Shown here: positions 1-10,300 of the stretch, piece by piece
Position numbering within the stretch: position 1 is the first letter of the stretch
Layout: the number at the start of each line of letters is the position of its first letter
Source of the DNA: Ceraceosorus guamensis
Taxonomy: Eukaryota > Basidiomycota > Exobasidiomycetes > Ceraceosorales > Ceraceosoraceae
Length of the DNA stretch: 64,000 bases
NCBI RefSeq assembly: GCF_003144195.1
Contig: NW_020290052.1
Coordinates: 55,910-119,909 of the forward strand
Direction: 5' to 3'
Made by a program: the position numbers and the translations under genes
Notes under the pieces: generated by a model
Told to the model about the DNA's origin: nothing
Databases searched by the model: none
Seen by the model: only the letters and a program-made list of their open reading frames with translations

Positions 1-51
1 CGAAATGGATGCAGACGCGTGCGAGTCACGCAGGAGCGCGTACCACGCGTT

Positions 52-312
52 TCAAGTGAAACACTTCAACCGCCGTTGGGCGCCGGTCATTCCCTTTGAT
101 TCCTCTGCTATGGCCGAATTGAAGCCTGCGAATCGAGTCACGCGACGACTCACGAAATCCTCATCGTCTTCCTCGTCCTCGTCGTCATCGACATCGTCGT
201 CTGCCGTTTCGTCCAGCTTCTTGGTGGCCTCCTTGGCAGCTCCGCGTGGCTCTGCAGAGACTGCCTCGGCCTCGGCCAGCTCCTGGTTCTTGGTGTCAGT
301 TGCGCCAGCCAT
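52..312 (-). CDS. Acidic protein, 5' part only, runs off the left edge
   Basis: The reading frame starts at the ATG complementary to 310-312. It gives about 53 residues rich in Ala, Glu and Asp, ending in a dense acidic stretch (DDDVDDDEDEEDDEDF). A GTGAGT donor follows directly (complement of 148-153), so exon 1 is probably 154-312 and the open frame down to 52 is read-through into an intron. I could not find an in-frame acceptor before the window edge, so the rest of the gene lies outside. An acidic N-terminus ending in DEDF before an intron resembles fungal Tom22, the mitochondrial import receptor. The diagnostic part of Tom22 is not in the window, so this is only a suggestion; any acidic nuclear or ribosomal protein would fit equally. 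Confidence 0.4.
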   Translation of the reverse strand: MAGATDTKNQELAEAEAVSAEPRGAAKEATKKLDETADDDVDDDEDEEDDEDFVSRRVTRFAGFNSAIAEESKGMTGAQRRLKCFT

Positions 313-1770
313 TGTGACCGTTACGACCTCTTGAAATTATGTGGATAGATGGCCAGTTCGGGGAGCTTGAGTCAGAAGTTGATGTGAGCTTGGTGATGCT
401 GTTGGTGGTAGAGCAGAGCGTTGTCCTAGACAGGGCTAGCGACTTCTTCTTGAGCTTGGATGGACCTGAAGGAGGCACACCTGTTGGCCTCGCTGAAGCG
501 CGCGAAGTGGAGCAGCCATGCACCAACGCGGGTTCGGGGGGGGAAACAGGGAGAGCGGGGGGTTCTGTCTGCGTGTATGCGCGTGCATGCTGACGCGGCG
601 CGTTGTCGACCCTGCCCTGGCTGTCTGCATGTGCGCCAGCGAACCTTGGCGTGTATAGCGCGTCAGCACGCGCAAATGCGACGGCAAACAAGAAGAATCA
701 CCCTGCAGCAGCAGTGTGCACGAGCCACTTCTAGCTGACTTTATCGCAAACGTGCATCACGCGCACGCTTGTGCACACAGCAACAGCGCAGCGTACTCAC
801 GATCGACCTGCCGCTTTGGGCGACGCGCTTGCTCATGCTCCCCGTAGACAGCAGCCCCAGGCCCATCTCACCGCGTGACTCTCTCGGCTGAGCTGTGTCT
901 CACAGCAAAATGACGCGCGCGCGCACTCGCTACATGCTTTCCAGGGGGCAAGCGCGCGCGATCACACCCGGCCAGCAGCAGCATTCAGATTCTTGATTCG
1001 AAATTCACACTCATCGATCACGACTCACGTCCTTTGATGAGCCATGCAATCGTAATGTCAGTTTGCTTGGAGACCGAGACATGTATCTCTTTATCTCACC
1101 CTGCTATGTATATATATGGCTCGTCATTCGCGCGTATCGGATGGCGTTTGGGTCTCGGCCGAGTCACGAAAAGGAAAGTCATCTTTCGACTCGAACACGT
1201 TCAACCCCACCCCAATCCAAACACACACCAACGTCGCACGTACCGTCAGAGGCACGCACCATGAGCCCTTTTCTGTTGCAGATTGTGGAGGTGCAGTCAG
1301 AGTGTCATTTCGAGGTCTTTGAACGCAGCCCGGATAGGAACCATCAGACAAGCCTCTACGCCTCTCGTTGGCTGGAAAATCAACAGCAGGAATTTTGAAT
1401 CAAACGAAGAATCAAAATCTTGAATTTCAAGGATATGTCAAAAGCGTCGATTTCAAAGCGTGGGCGCACGTGACGGCACAGTCACGTGTCTCAGAAGCTT
1501 CGCGCAGCACGGCGCGCGCTTTCTGAATGATGAAGACACGGCAGGGCGAGCATCCCTGATCGTACCGTATGCGGGCGGTTAGGATCGAGAGTGATGTTGA
1601 CCAGCCTTGAAGCGCCCGGCTGATTGCCTAACATCACGTACTTTGGATCTGTCTAGTCGGCGCGATCTCGTCCAAGACCACAGATCTTGAGAGACTCAAG
1701 GGCATCTTTGCCAGGCAAGGGGACACCGAGTGCCTGTGCGTCAAACGTACCTCCCTCTGCTGCTGCTATC
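313..1770. other. Intergenic region between divergent genes
   Basis: No credible gene is seen. The short open frames here are overlapping, low-complexity and lack family resemblance. The region holds alternating CG runs near 913-925 and 953-960, a TATA-like run at about 1105-1118 and the double E-box palindrome listed separately. It should contain the promoters of both the left-edge gene (minus strand) and the Cti6-like gene (plus strand). Confidence 0.6.
1467..1488. promoter_or_regulatory. Palindromic pair of CACGTG E-boxes
   Basis: CACGTGAC, six bases, then GTCACGTG: a perfect 8-bp inverted repeat made of two E-boxes, 283 bp upstream of the Cti6-like start codon. CACGTG is the core site of bHLH factors such as Cbf1 and USF-type regulators. 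That a factor binds here is inferred from the motif alone. Confidence 0.5.
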
Positions 1771-4700
1771 ATGTCCACATCACCTCCTCTCTCATCTCCT
1801 GGACCTCAAGCTCGGTCCGAGCAAGTCTCGCGAGCTGATCTGGAAGCTCCAGCTGCTCAGATCACATCTACATCCAAGTCTCCTTCGCCCGATTCTTCCT
1901 CTTCTGTAGTCATTGGCTCCAATGCAGGGAACGCATCCAACAAGGCTCCTCGAGGCCGAGGTAGGGCAGGTCGAGGAAGCAGCAAGGCTCGCCGAAGCTC
2001 GAGAAGCTCCGCCAAGCGTACCACCAGCGAGGGTCTGCAGACTCCAGCGATCGGCACCGACCAACCGCCCGATGAGACGGCTGGGTTGAAGGTGGAAGCA
2101 CACACTGCGCAGGATGAGGTGGACGATGCTCAGGTGGATGGCATCACAAATCTGAAAGCTGAGACCGCCGACGTAATTTCTGGTCCCATGGAGGTAGAAG
2201 GAGCATCCTCTAGTAAATCTGCTACAACTCCAAGTGGAGCGGCGGCAAGGCTACATGTGGCTGACACCGAGCCAGGTGCTAGCGAGGCAGCAGAGGCAGT
2301 CGAAGCCGCAACGGATGGTGCCAAACTTGATTCATCGCGATCCAGCACTCGTCAGAGCGGCAGCGGTAGCCCTCATCCGGCAAGCGCCTCGGACAAACAT
2401 AGGCAGAGAAGTACCAGCACCTTCAAAGAACTCGCTTCGCTTGGTTTGCACAGCTTCGGAGATGGTGAAGATGGACAACTTCCTCCTCGCAGGTCTCGTC
2501 GAGCTGCCAACAGCCCAGACAGGTCCACGGATGAAGTCAAAGAAGGCAGTGAGCCTGCGCAAGAGAGTAGAGTGGGGGAGCTGCAGAGCACTGAGCTAGC
2601 CGCGAGCGCTGAAAGCGTGCCTGTGGACCAGAAGGAAGAGCACCTGCCTCCGGACTGGCAAGGGGAAGAGCTGGAAGGAGGTGAAGGAGAGACACGATGT
2701 GTTTGCGGTAGCCCTGGTGAGTCAGCTCTTCGCAGCGATCTGTGAGCATGCGTTGAGGCTTACGCGTATACCTCGCTCTTGCAGATGAGAATGTCGGGCT
2801 GATGATTCAATGCGACTCGTGCAAATGCTGGCAACACTGCATATGCATGGGCCTGCACACCGAGGACGACTGTCCTGACGTCTACTTCTGCGAGCAGTGC
2901 CGACCAGAGCTGCACATTACGCTGCTTCGCTCTCTCGGTGTCCTGCCTGTGAACAAGTCGCACAAGAAAGGCGCGAGCAAGGCACTCTCCAAACTCAATT
3001 CCAAGGACGCAAAGAGGGAGCTCAAGGAGGCGAAGCAGGCGGTTCTGCTGTTAGCAGCAGATAACGAAAGAAGGCGCAAGGCTGGGGAGGAGGTACTGAC
3101 AGGCTGGTCAGTAGCGCACAACCCGGCGCTTGCGGCCCTAGCACCAAACAGCGGACGCCTGTCCCCTCCTTCACCAACGCACCCCCCTGGTAGCACCGGA
3201 GGAGCTCATCGTCGACAATCGTCAGATGCCCAAGGAACGCGACACGGTCGCAGCCAGAGCCGCGAGGAAGATTTGGCCCATCGACAAGGCCGAGCGAGCC
3301 CGAAGCGGCGAAGCACAATGAACAGCAGGGATAGCGCTTACGGATGGGAGCCCATCCCGCCAGGCTTGCTGAATGAGGATGAACAGTGGGACGAACAGGG
3401 CAATGACAAGATGGACGAGGACGACCGCAAAGGCAACAAGCGCAAGCGTGGGCGCAACGAAGCGTAAGTACCTGGATCGGGCCATGTCTAGATATTGCAT
3501 ACGTGCTGCGTCCCTGGATGCCACTGCGAACTGCTGCTGATGATCCTCCTCTCTTCTGGTCATCTCAGATCGCCATCACGGTCGCCTTCTCCCGCTGACG
3601 AACCGGCTGCCGACCACAAGCGCCGGAAGGTCGGCGGTGGCAACAGCCCTGGGCCCGAAGATCGAGCACGCGGTGCTTCGCCCGTGGGAGAATCGTCTGG
3701 AAAGAAGGGCGCGGCGAAAAAAGGTGGGCCTGAGGACTCCTCCTCGAGCGCAGCCAAGCCCAAGCATCCCAATCAATACACCTATCGAGCGAAAGATAGA
3801 GCGATGGCCGCTGCATCTGCCGCCGCTGTCTACGCAGCAGGCGGTGCAGGGCCCAGCAGCTCGGCTACGCCGCAACAGTCTGGTGCAGAGTCTCCTTCGC
3901 CAAGCCCTCACAAGCAGCGCGCTACCGATCAGGCTGCCGGAGGTGCAAGGAGAGCCGCCCTCCGGGATCAGTCCGGAATCAGTCGAACCGGCACACCAAC
4001 ACCTCACCTGGACTCGATCAAGCCAGGAGGCAATCTGGGCATGCCTGAGCATCTGTTTCACCTTGCGCACTTGCTGAGCGGACACAGCTCCGAGGCTTTG
4101 TCCTTGCATCCACCCCTCGCCACCAAAGGCGTGCCGAGGTCTGGCGGAAGCCGCGGTGCAGCCAACAAAGAGGCGAGTGGCAATGATGCAGAGGGCTCAT
4201 CTGCACCAGTTATCGAGCCGATGCCCTACACTTCGCAAACGCTCCACGAGCCACGGACCAAAATCAGATTCCCCCCCAAACGAATGACGCTAGGAGAGAT
4301 GCGCAAGAGAGTGCGCAACATTGGAGAGTACGTGACCAGAAGTCAGGTGGAGGCCGTGGAGAGATCGCGGAGGACCAGGTTGCTGGGCATAAAGATTTCG
4401 CTGCCCGGAGACGCTGCTCTCTTAGCAGAAGTAGGAAAAAGAGAAGCTGAGGCGGATAGGAACAATGGCAAAGAAGTCATGGGTGATGCTTCTAAAGAGG
4501 AGGGCAGCGCACCTCGGGAAAAGTCAGATGCACTTGCTGATGCAGCCGGAGCAGATGCAGCAGGACAAGAGTCCCAGGAGCAGCTCCGAAGCTCTGCTGG
4601 CCTTACGACGGCTACAGAGCCTTCTGCAACGGCCACTGCGCACGCTGAGCCATCAGCAAACACAAGCTCAAACGAATCATCGCTCCCAGGCTCCGGTTCA

Positions 4701-4802
4701 GACACACCGCTGAGCATGAGGTTGGTTGAAGAGCTCTCGCGCGAATTGGCTAGGTTCAACCAGAGATTCGGAGGTCTGCCCGCTTACGGTCTTTCTGCTT
4801 GA
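1771..4802 (+). CDS. CTI6: Cti6-like PHD-finger protein (Rpd3L deacetylase type)
   Basis: Three exons join in frame: 1771-2716, 2785-3463 and 3569-4802 (952 aa). Introns are 68 and 105 nt with GTGAGT and GTAAGT donors. The first intron falls inside the PHD finger, after CVCGSP. The spliced finger, about residues 309-358, reads CVCGSPDENVGLMIQCDSC, then CWQHCICMGL and YFCEQCRPEL, giving the full C4HC3 set. This spacing and the FCEQCRPEL ending match yeast Cti6, which reads H3K4 methylation and links the Rpd3L histone deacetylase complex to promoters. A second conserved block near residues 771-812 (FPPKRMTLGEMRKRVRNIGE) follows a low-complexity region. The rest is Ser/Ala/Glu-rich and probably disordered. 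The ATG at 1771 is preferred; an in-frame start at 1687 would add 28 residues. Role in Rpd3L is inferred from the family. Confidence 0.82.
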
Positions 4803-5415
4803 ATCTTCAATACGAGCCCGACCCTCGTTCTGCCAGACGTCTTTCTCTAGATCGTGATGGACCACTACTGTACCGCAGAATATCCACCCCATTCACACGT
4901 CCGATCCGCGCGCAGCGTCGAGCATGGGTTGGTTTGCGTGGACAATCGACCTACATCTGTTGCTCTTCTGATCAGACCCCCATATGATCTTGTTGTACTA
5001 ATACGATACATGTTTCTGAAGTACTGCCCAATCATTGCTGTAAGGACTCGTCTTGTGATTCGCAAATATATGCGTCGCGTCTGCTGTGATTCGCTACACA
5101 CAGACAGATGGCCTGATGCGTTACCGCGTGAAAGGTGTGTCATCGCGAAGCTCTTCAAGCGATTGCACCGTCGTTTCGAGTACCTGGCTGTATCCTTTGT
5201 CGTCGCTTTGGATGGTCGCCATGAGCTGCTGCTCGACGTGACCCGTTGCAGACCAGGATTTATGCCAAGACTCTCTCGTCGATCGCGACGAACGTGATCT
5301 GGCGCAGCATCCGGCTGTCATGTGCATGATGGGTTGGGCTTGCACCAAGAATCCTCTCTCATCGTGTCGCGACGCGTTGCGTCTGGATGCTTACAGAATG
5401 AGCCGTCGAAAAATT
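4803..5415. other. Intergenic, convergent 3' ends
   Basis: The region separates the stop codons of the Cti6-like gene (plus) and the 385-aa gene (minus). It should hold both 3' UTRs. I see no coding region or repeat in it. Confidence 0.6.
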
Positions 5416-6573
5416 TCACCTTTGATCCTTCGTGTCGCTGTGTTCGGCCACGTCAAAGCTCAGCCCGTCAACGTGCGCAGTGCTGAGCCGCTTCAGGCTA
5501 TTGGCAAGGTCTCTATCCCTATCCGTATCGGGAGTTTGAGGTATTCCGCTCGTCTTTTCAGTCGTTGACCCTTCGACGCTCAACATCTGACCGGCATGAT
5601 CCACTTCGTGATCGTCCATTTCCTCTTCCACACCTGGCTGATCTACGCTGAAGCCCATATCGGCGTGCGAAGGGGTGCGACGCAAGGAAGCTGTGGCTGC
5701 TGCGATCGCGTGCATCGCCGAACCTTCGCCTGTACCCATAATGTCCGTCCCGCGCAGAGACTGTCTCTTGTCCGGCTTCGGTCGTTGTGGTCTGGCTAGA
5801 AGGGGCCCGGCGTGATCCTGCTGTGAAGTCTCTGCACTACCCACCCTGGTGTGCGCAAACGCATCGCGTTTCTCAGAAGAATGCAGACCACCCTCATAGT
5901 CGGCCTTGCGCCTCTTCTCGTCTTCCCTGAGAGTATCTGTATCTGCCTCTCTCCCATCTAGCGTTCGGTTCATGCCCTTCCGAGCAGCGAAGGAGGGAAG
6001 TGGGCCCCTGACTGTCTTGGGAATTTCCAAAGCCCCAGCGACTGTGTCTGAGAGACGAGCGACTCTGAGAGAAGCTTCAGCTTCGGTCTCTCCGAGCAGC
6101 GTGGAGAAGAGGGAGCCCAGCATGCCCGATCGAGGAGCCACGCTGTATCCGGCCGATCCGCTCGCCATCCCACCAGCACCAGACAATCCCGACTTTTTCT
6201 TGCCCAAGGAAGTATTCGACGATTCACTGCCAGCGGCATGTGGTGCATCCACGGGATCTGAAGATGTAGTAGCAGGCAATGTCCGTTTACCAGCTTGAGA
6301 CCAGATATCCTTCCCGCTACTTCCTTTTGCTGGAGGAAGGAGCGCGAAAGAACTGGGAAGATCACGCTCGAAAAAGGCTTCCAGCACGGGATTGGAGAGT
6401 GCGAGCATGCGAAAAGCCGGGAGCGAAATTAGAGCGGGCTCTGATGAGCTTGATGTGGAACCTGTTGGAAGCGAAGATGCGCCCGTCGATTGCTGGTCCG
6501 AACGGTCAGGCGAGCTGAGGGAGAGGCTCGGTGCGATGGGAGGAGCGAACGCCGCTTCATCCTGACCGCCCAT
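5416..6573 (-). CDS. Unrecognised 385-aa protein
   Basis: A single uninterrupted frame of 385 codons on the minus strand. I do not recognise the family. The N-terminus is Ser/Pro-rich, followed by a more hydrophobic, possibly folded stretch around residues 50-80 (LISLPAFRMLALSNPVLEAF) that could be a short conserved motif. The remainder is polar, with Gly/Ser-rich, Lys/Arg-rich and acidic patches, and looks disordered. No signal peptide or membrane segment is seen. The long open frame in GC-balanced DNA and its position, with a 787-nt divergent promoter shared with the nucleoporin gene, favour a real gene. Extra small exons cannot be excluded. Confidence 0.55.
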   Translation of the reverse strand: MGGQDEAAFAPPIAPSLSLSSPDRSDQQSTGASSLPTGSTSSSSEPALISLPAFRMLALSNPVLEAFFERDLPSSFALLPPAKGSSGKDIWSQAGKRTLPATTSSDPVDAPHAAGSESSNTSLGKKKSGLSGAGGMASGSAGYSVAPRSGMLGSLFSTLLGETEAEASLRVARLSDTVAGALEIPKTVRGPLPSFAARKGMNRTLDGREADTDTLREDEKRRKADYEGGLHSSEKRDAFAHTRVGSAETSQQDHAGPLLARPQRPKPDKRQSLRGTDIMGTGEGSAMHAIAAATASLRRTPSHADMGFSVDQPGVEEEMDDHEVDHAGQMLSVEGSTTEKTSGIPQTPDTDRDRDLANSLKRLSTAHVDGLSFDVAEHSDTKDQR

Positions 6574-7360
6574 GGCAAGCTATCGCTGCACGCGCGGTCG
6601 TAGTGTTGCAGAAATGGTGTCCAGGCAAAGATCATCAAATTTGCCTGACGTGTGTATGAGCGGTGCTTGTAAACATTTATCTTGAAGGAGCTTTGCTGAT
6701 GATTGCAACGTGACGTGCGGGCCGCGGACACTACTATCACAAATGTGAACTTCGGTAAGATGCAGCCGGCAATCAGTCAGTGTCAGGGTCAAGCTGGCAT
6801 CGCAAATGCAGGTGAATGAAGGTGAGTGTGAATATGAGCATGCACGCATCCTCGCCGCACACCTTCTTGACGAGCATCATCAAGGGAGGCCCTGAGCGCC
6901 CCGCACGGTGTCTCGTCCTTCTTTCCGTACGAGACGTCGAACGCGTTCGAGGATGCTGAGCAGCCATGCATGCACCCACCCACTCATGATTTCCCATCAC
7001 GCAGACCTGCTGCTGCTCTCGACGAACTCGTTCGCTCAAGGCTTTGACTCCTCATGTCGGCCTCTCCATCCTCGTGTCGTCAGCAACTTGAGCTTGGGTT
7101 GAAGCGGAAGCTGAGCTCGCGCCTGCGCCAGGACATCTCGCTAGCAAGCACCCTCGGTCGCTCTCTGAGGTGTCCTCCCTTCTCAGCATCGCGTGCACTC
7201 TTCCTCATCAGTCATTCGGACGCAAATCGTCCGCCGTCATCTGCTGCATCTCGCTCTTCAATGCGCAGGTAAAAGTGGAGCTGGGGATTCTTTTAGGAAG
7301 CCTCTGTGCAGGCTTGCGAAGACCGAGTAGAATCGCAACACCGGCGGAGTGTGGAGCAAG
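6574..7360. other. Divergent promoter region
   Basis: Lies between the start of the 385-aa gene (minus) and the nucleoporin gene (plus). An in-frame TAG at 7328-7330 closes the nucleoporin frame upstream, supporting the ATG at 7361. GT...AG pairs around 7270-7350 would allow a 5'-UTR intron. No gene is evident. Confidence 0.55.
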
Positions 7361-10300
7361 ATGCCGGACTATTCAATCTCTGTCGGAGAAGCTGGTGAGA
7401 ATGAAGCCGAGGTGAGTTGACAGCTCAAATGCGAGCATCGCACATGCAGTAAATGAACGTGCGCTACAACGGCGTTTAGACTGCTGATGCACGCCCCTTT
7501 CTTGTCCTGGACGTCGCAGTTTCTCACCCTGCGTCAACTTAGCTTGGGCGTCAAGGCACGGCTATCAAAGCCATTGGATGTCAAGGCAAATAGGACATCA
7601 GTGAATCTCTTGGCAGTATCGTCGCGCAGAGGACTGCTTGTTGCTGCCACTGATCAAGGTGAGTGTAGCGCTCCACGTGGCTTGACGTTGGCTGGATCGG
7701 GGTGGAGGGACGCAAGCGAGCGTGATGGCATGAGATATAGCCCTGTCTTACACGTCTCCCGACAACTTGCACTGTCACTCCCTTAACAATAGGTCTAGCT
7801 ATACACGCTCTCAGCTCGCTACGGTCAACCTTTAGCGAATCGAAGAAGAACACGACGGTGGAGCCGCAGCCTATCCAGAGAATACCGACACCGGCTGCCG
7901 TCTCGTTCCTCCGATTTGCCGATGATGATGAAAGGATTCTCGTTGGACTGGAGAATGGGGCGCTGGCAATCTGGACTCTGGAGCACGCGCTCGATGGTAA
8001 TGTGAGTCGCAGGAAGGATGATGTATTGCGACGAAGCGGGCCTTGCGCCTAGATTACGGGTGGGCCACAAGCTGATCGCGTCTTAACCATTCTAGTCGCA
8101 AGCTACGCACACGCTGCAGCCTCCGGCAGCTAATTTGGGACTTTTGGAGGTGGCCGCCAACCCTGGAGAGCGCGCAGAGCTAAGTGTCGTTCTTTACGCC
8201 GAGAGGCAAGCAGACGCTTCGGATGGTACAGACGGTCAAGCACGCATCTTAGATATGCGGAGCGGACAATGGGGCGCCCCGCTGAATGTTGGATCGGCCA
8301 TTTTGAGCGCGTGCTGGAGCACGAAAGGAAAACAGATTGCCCTAGGCCTGGCCGATGGAGGCATTGTTCAACTCACTCCAGAGGGAGAGATCAAAGAACG
8401 GATCCGACCTCCAACAGACTTGGCGCAGGACATGGGAATCATTCATCTCTCTTGGCTTGAGAACAACGTCTTTGTGGCTACGTACAACACTATCTCGTCT
8501 GGCTCAGCCGACGAGCCAGATCACTCAGAGACGCTGTACGCCATTTTGAGGAACCCCAAGACGTCCTCGTTGCAGTACTTGCGCTTCCCGCTGGATCCTG
8601 CACCCTCATTCGGCGACACTTCAAGGCGCACTCAAAGATACGCAGTCTCGCTGAAGGGATGGTCTCCAAGCAAGCATTTGCTGTTCCTAGCTGCGTCTGC
8701 ATCCACCGACGTCGGCGTACTGCTTTCTCGTGCGGACGCATTCGACACAGAGACGGAGGGCTGGGAATCCGCCGAGCTGGAAGAGACAAGTAGGCCGACG
8801 CTCCCCTTCTCTTCCGTCGACAAAGAGAGTGACACAGCTCCAGTTGCTTTGGCGGTGGACTTGTCCGCAACGGAGAACGTAGATGATCCTCTCGCGGCTG
8901 CTAGGGGCGAGGATGGGACCAAGAAGCTCCCTCCTTGTCCTATACTGTTGGTCTACACCACGGATGGCGTTCTTCTCGCTTACCACGTCATCAACACCAC
9001 AGGAGCGGCCTTCCCAGGAATGTTGACAAGCGAAGCTCCGTCCGTATCAACGCCTGCAAAAGCTTCGCAAAGCCCACAGGAGCAGACGAAGGCTCTTTCC
9101 GCAGATCAGCTTGCGCCGACGGTCCCTTCAGAGGGAGCTGCATCAGTGACTAAGCCAGCACCGCCCAGTATTGGCGCCTTTGGCAAGCCAAGCGTTTCCT
9201 TTGGATCGACTGGCTTCTCCTTCGGCTCGCCGAGCCCGAGTAGCGCGAGCCCCAAGGACGAGAAGCCAAAGAATGCTTTCTCTTTCGGACAAAGCAGTGC
9301 GGACTCTGCGTCTACGTCCGCATTTGGCAACGCACCTGCTCCAACTTTCCAGGGCACCGCCTCTGCTTTTGGCCAGCAGTCCGCGCCCTCAGCGTTCGGA
9401 GCCAGTACCGCACCTTCGGCCTTTGGCAAGACATCAGCGCCCTCCGCATTTGGAGCTACAGCATTCGGCGCGCCGTCTGCTTTTGGACAGGGCGCAACAT
9501 CTTCGCCGTTCGCCTTCGGCAAGAGCACAACGTCGGCATTCGGAAGTCCTTCGAAGTCGGCCTCTCCCTTTGGCCCTCCATCTGCGTCTTCTGAGACTGG
9601 ATCGTCTTCTTCGCCTGCAAGAGCTTTTGGCGCACCGTCCGTTTCCACTGGTCCTCCTAGCGCGTTTGCAAACCAAGCGGACGTCAAAACATCAGCTGCT
9701 CCAGCCTTTGGATCTACAAGCGCTTTCGGTAGCAGCGGCTTTGGACAGCCCTCTGCATTTGGACAATCCTCTGCCTTTGGCAAAGGTGCTTCGGCCAGTG
9801 GCACTGCATTCGGACAAACATCTGCCTTTGGAAAACCGTCCTCCGGACAATCCTCTGCCTTTGGCAAAGGTGCCTCGGCCAGTGGCACTGCATTCGGACA
9901 GACATCTGCCTTTGGCAAACCGTCTTCCGCTGATTCCGGTGGTGGCTTTGCAAGTAAGGCAGCGTCCAACGCTCTCACGTCGATAGGCGGTTCCTCGTCT
10001 CCATCTTCATCTGGAAGTGGCGCACCTTCGATGGGTGGATTCGGAGCTTTCTCGAACGCAAAGCCGCTATTTGGTGCGAAGGCTGCCGATTCTTCTGCTT
10101 CCATCTTTGGCGAAGGTGGAGCTCTTCAGAGCGGTGGTAAGCCTGCCTTCGGTCAAAGATCACCGAGCTTTGGCTTGAAAGAGTCGGCAGCGAAGCTGGC
10201 TTTTCAAACCACCGGTTTCCGGACTGGCCCTGGAGGATCGATGGACAAGGCTTCTGCGCCTCAGAGTGCAGCTTCGACAGTCGATGCCAAGTCGGAGCCG

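Noticed and set aside
9106-10104. 332-codon open frame antisense to the nucleoporin
   Set aside because: It is the mirror of the FG repeats (rich in Pro, Lys, Asn, Ala) and overlaps a confidently assigned exon; repeat composition keeps it open.
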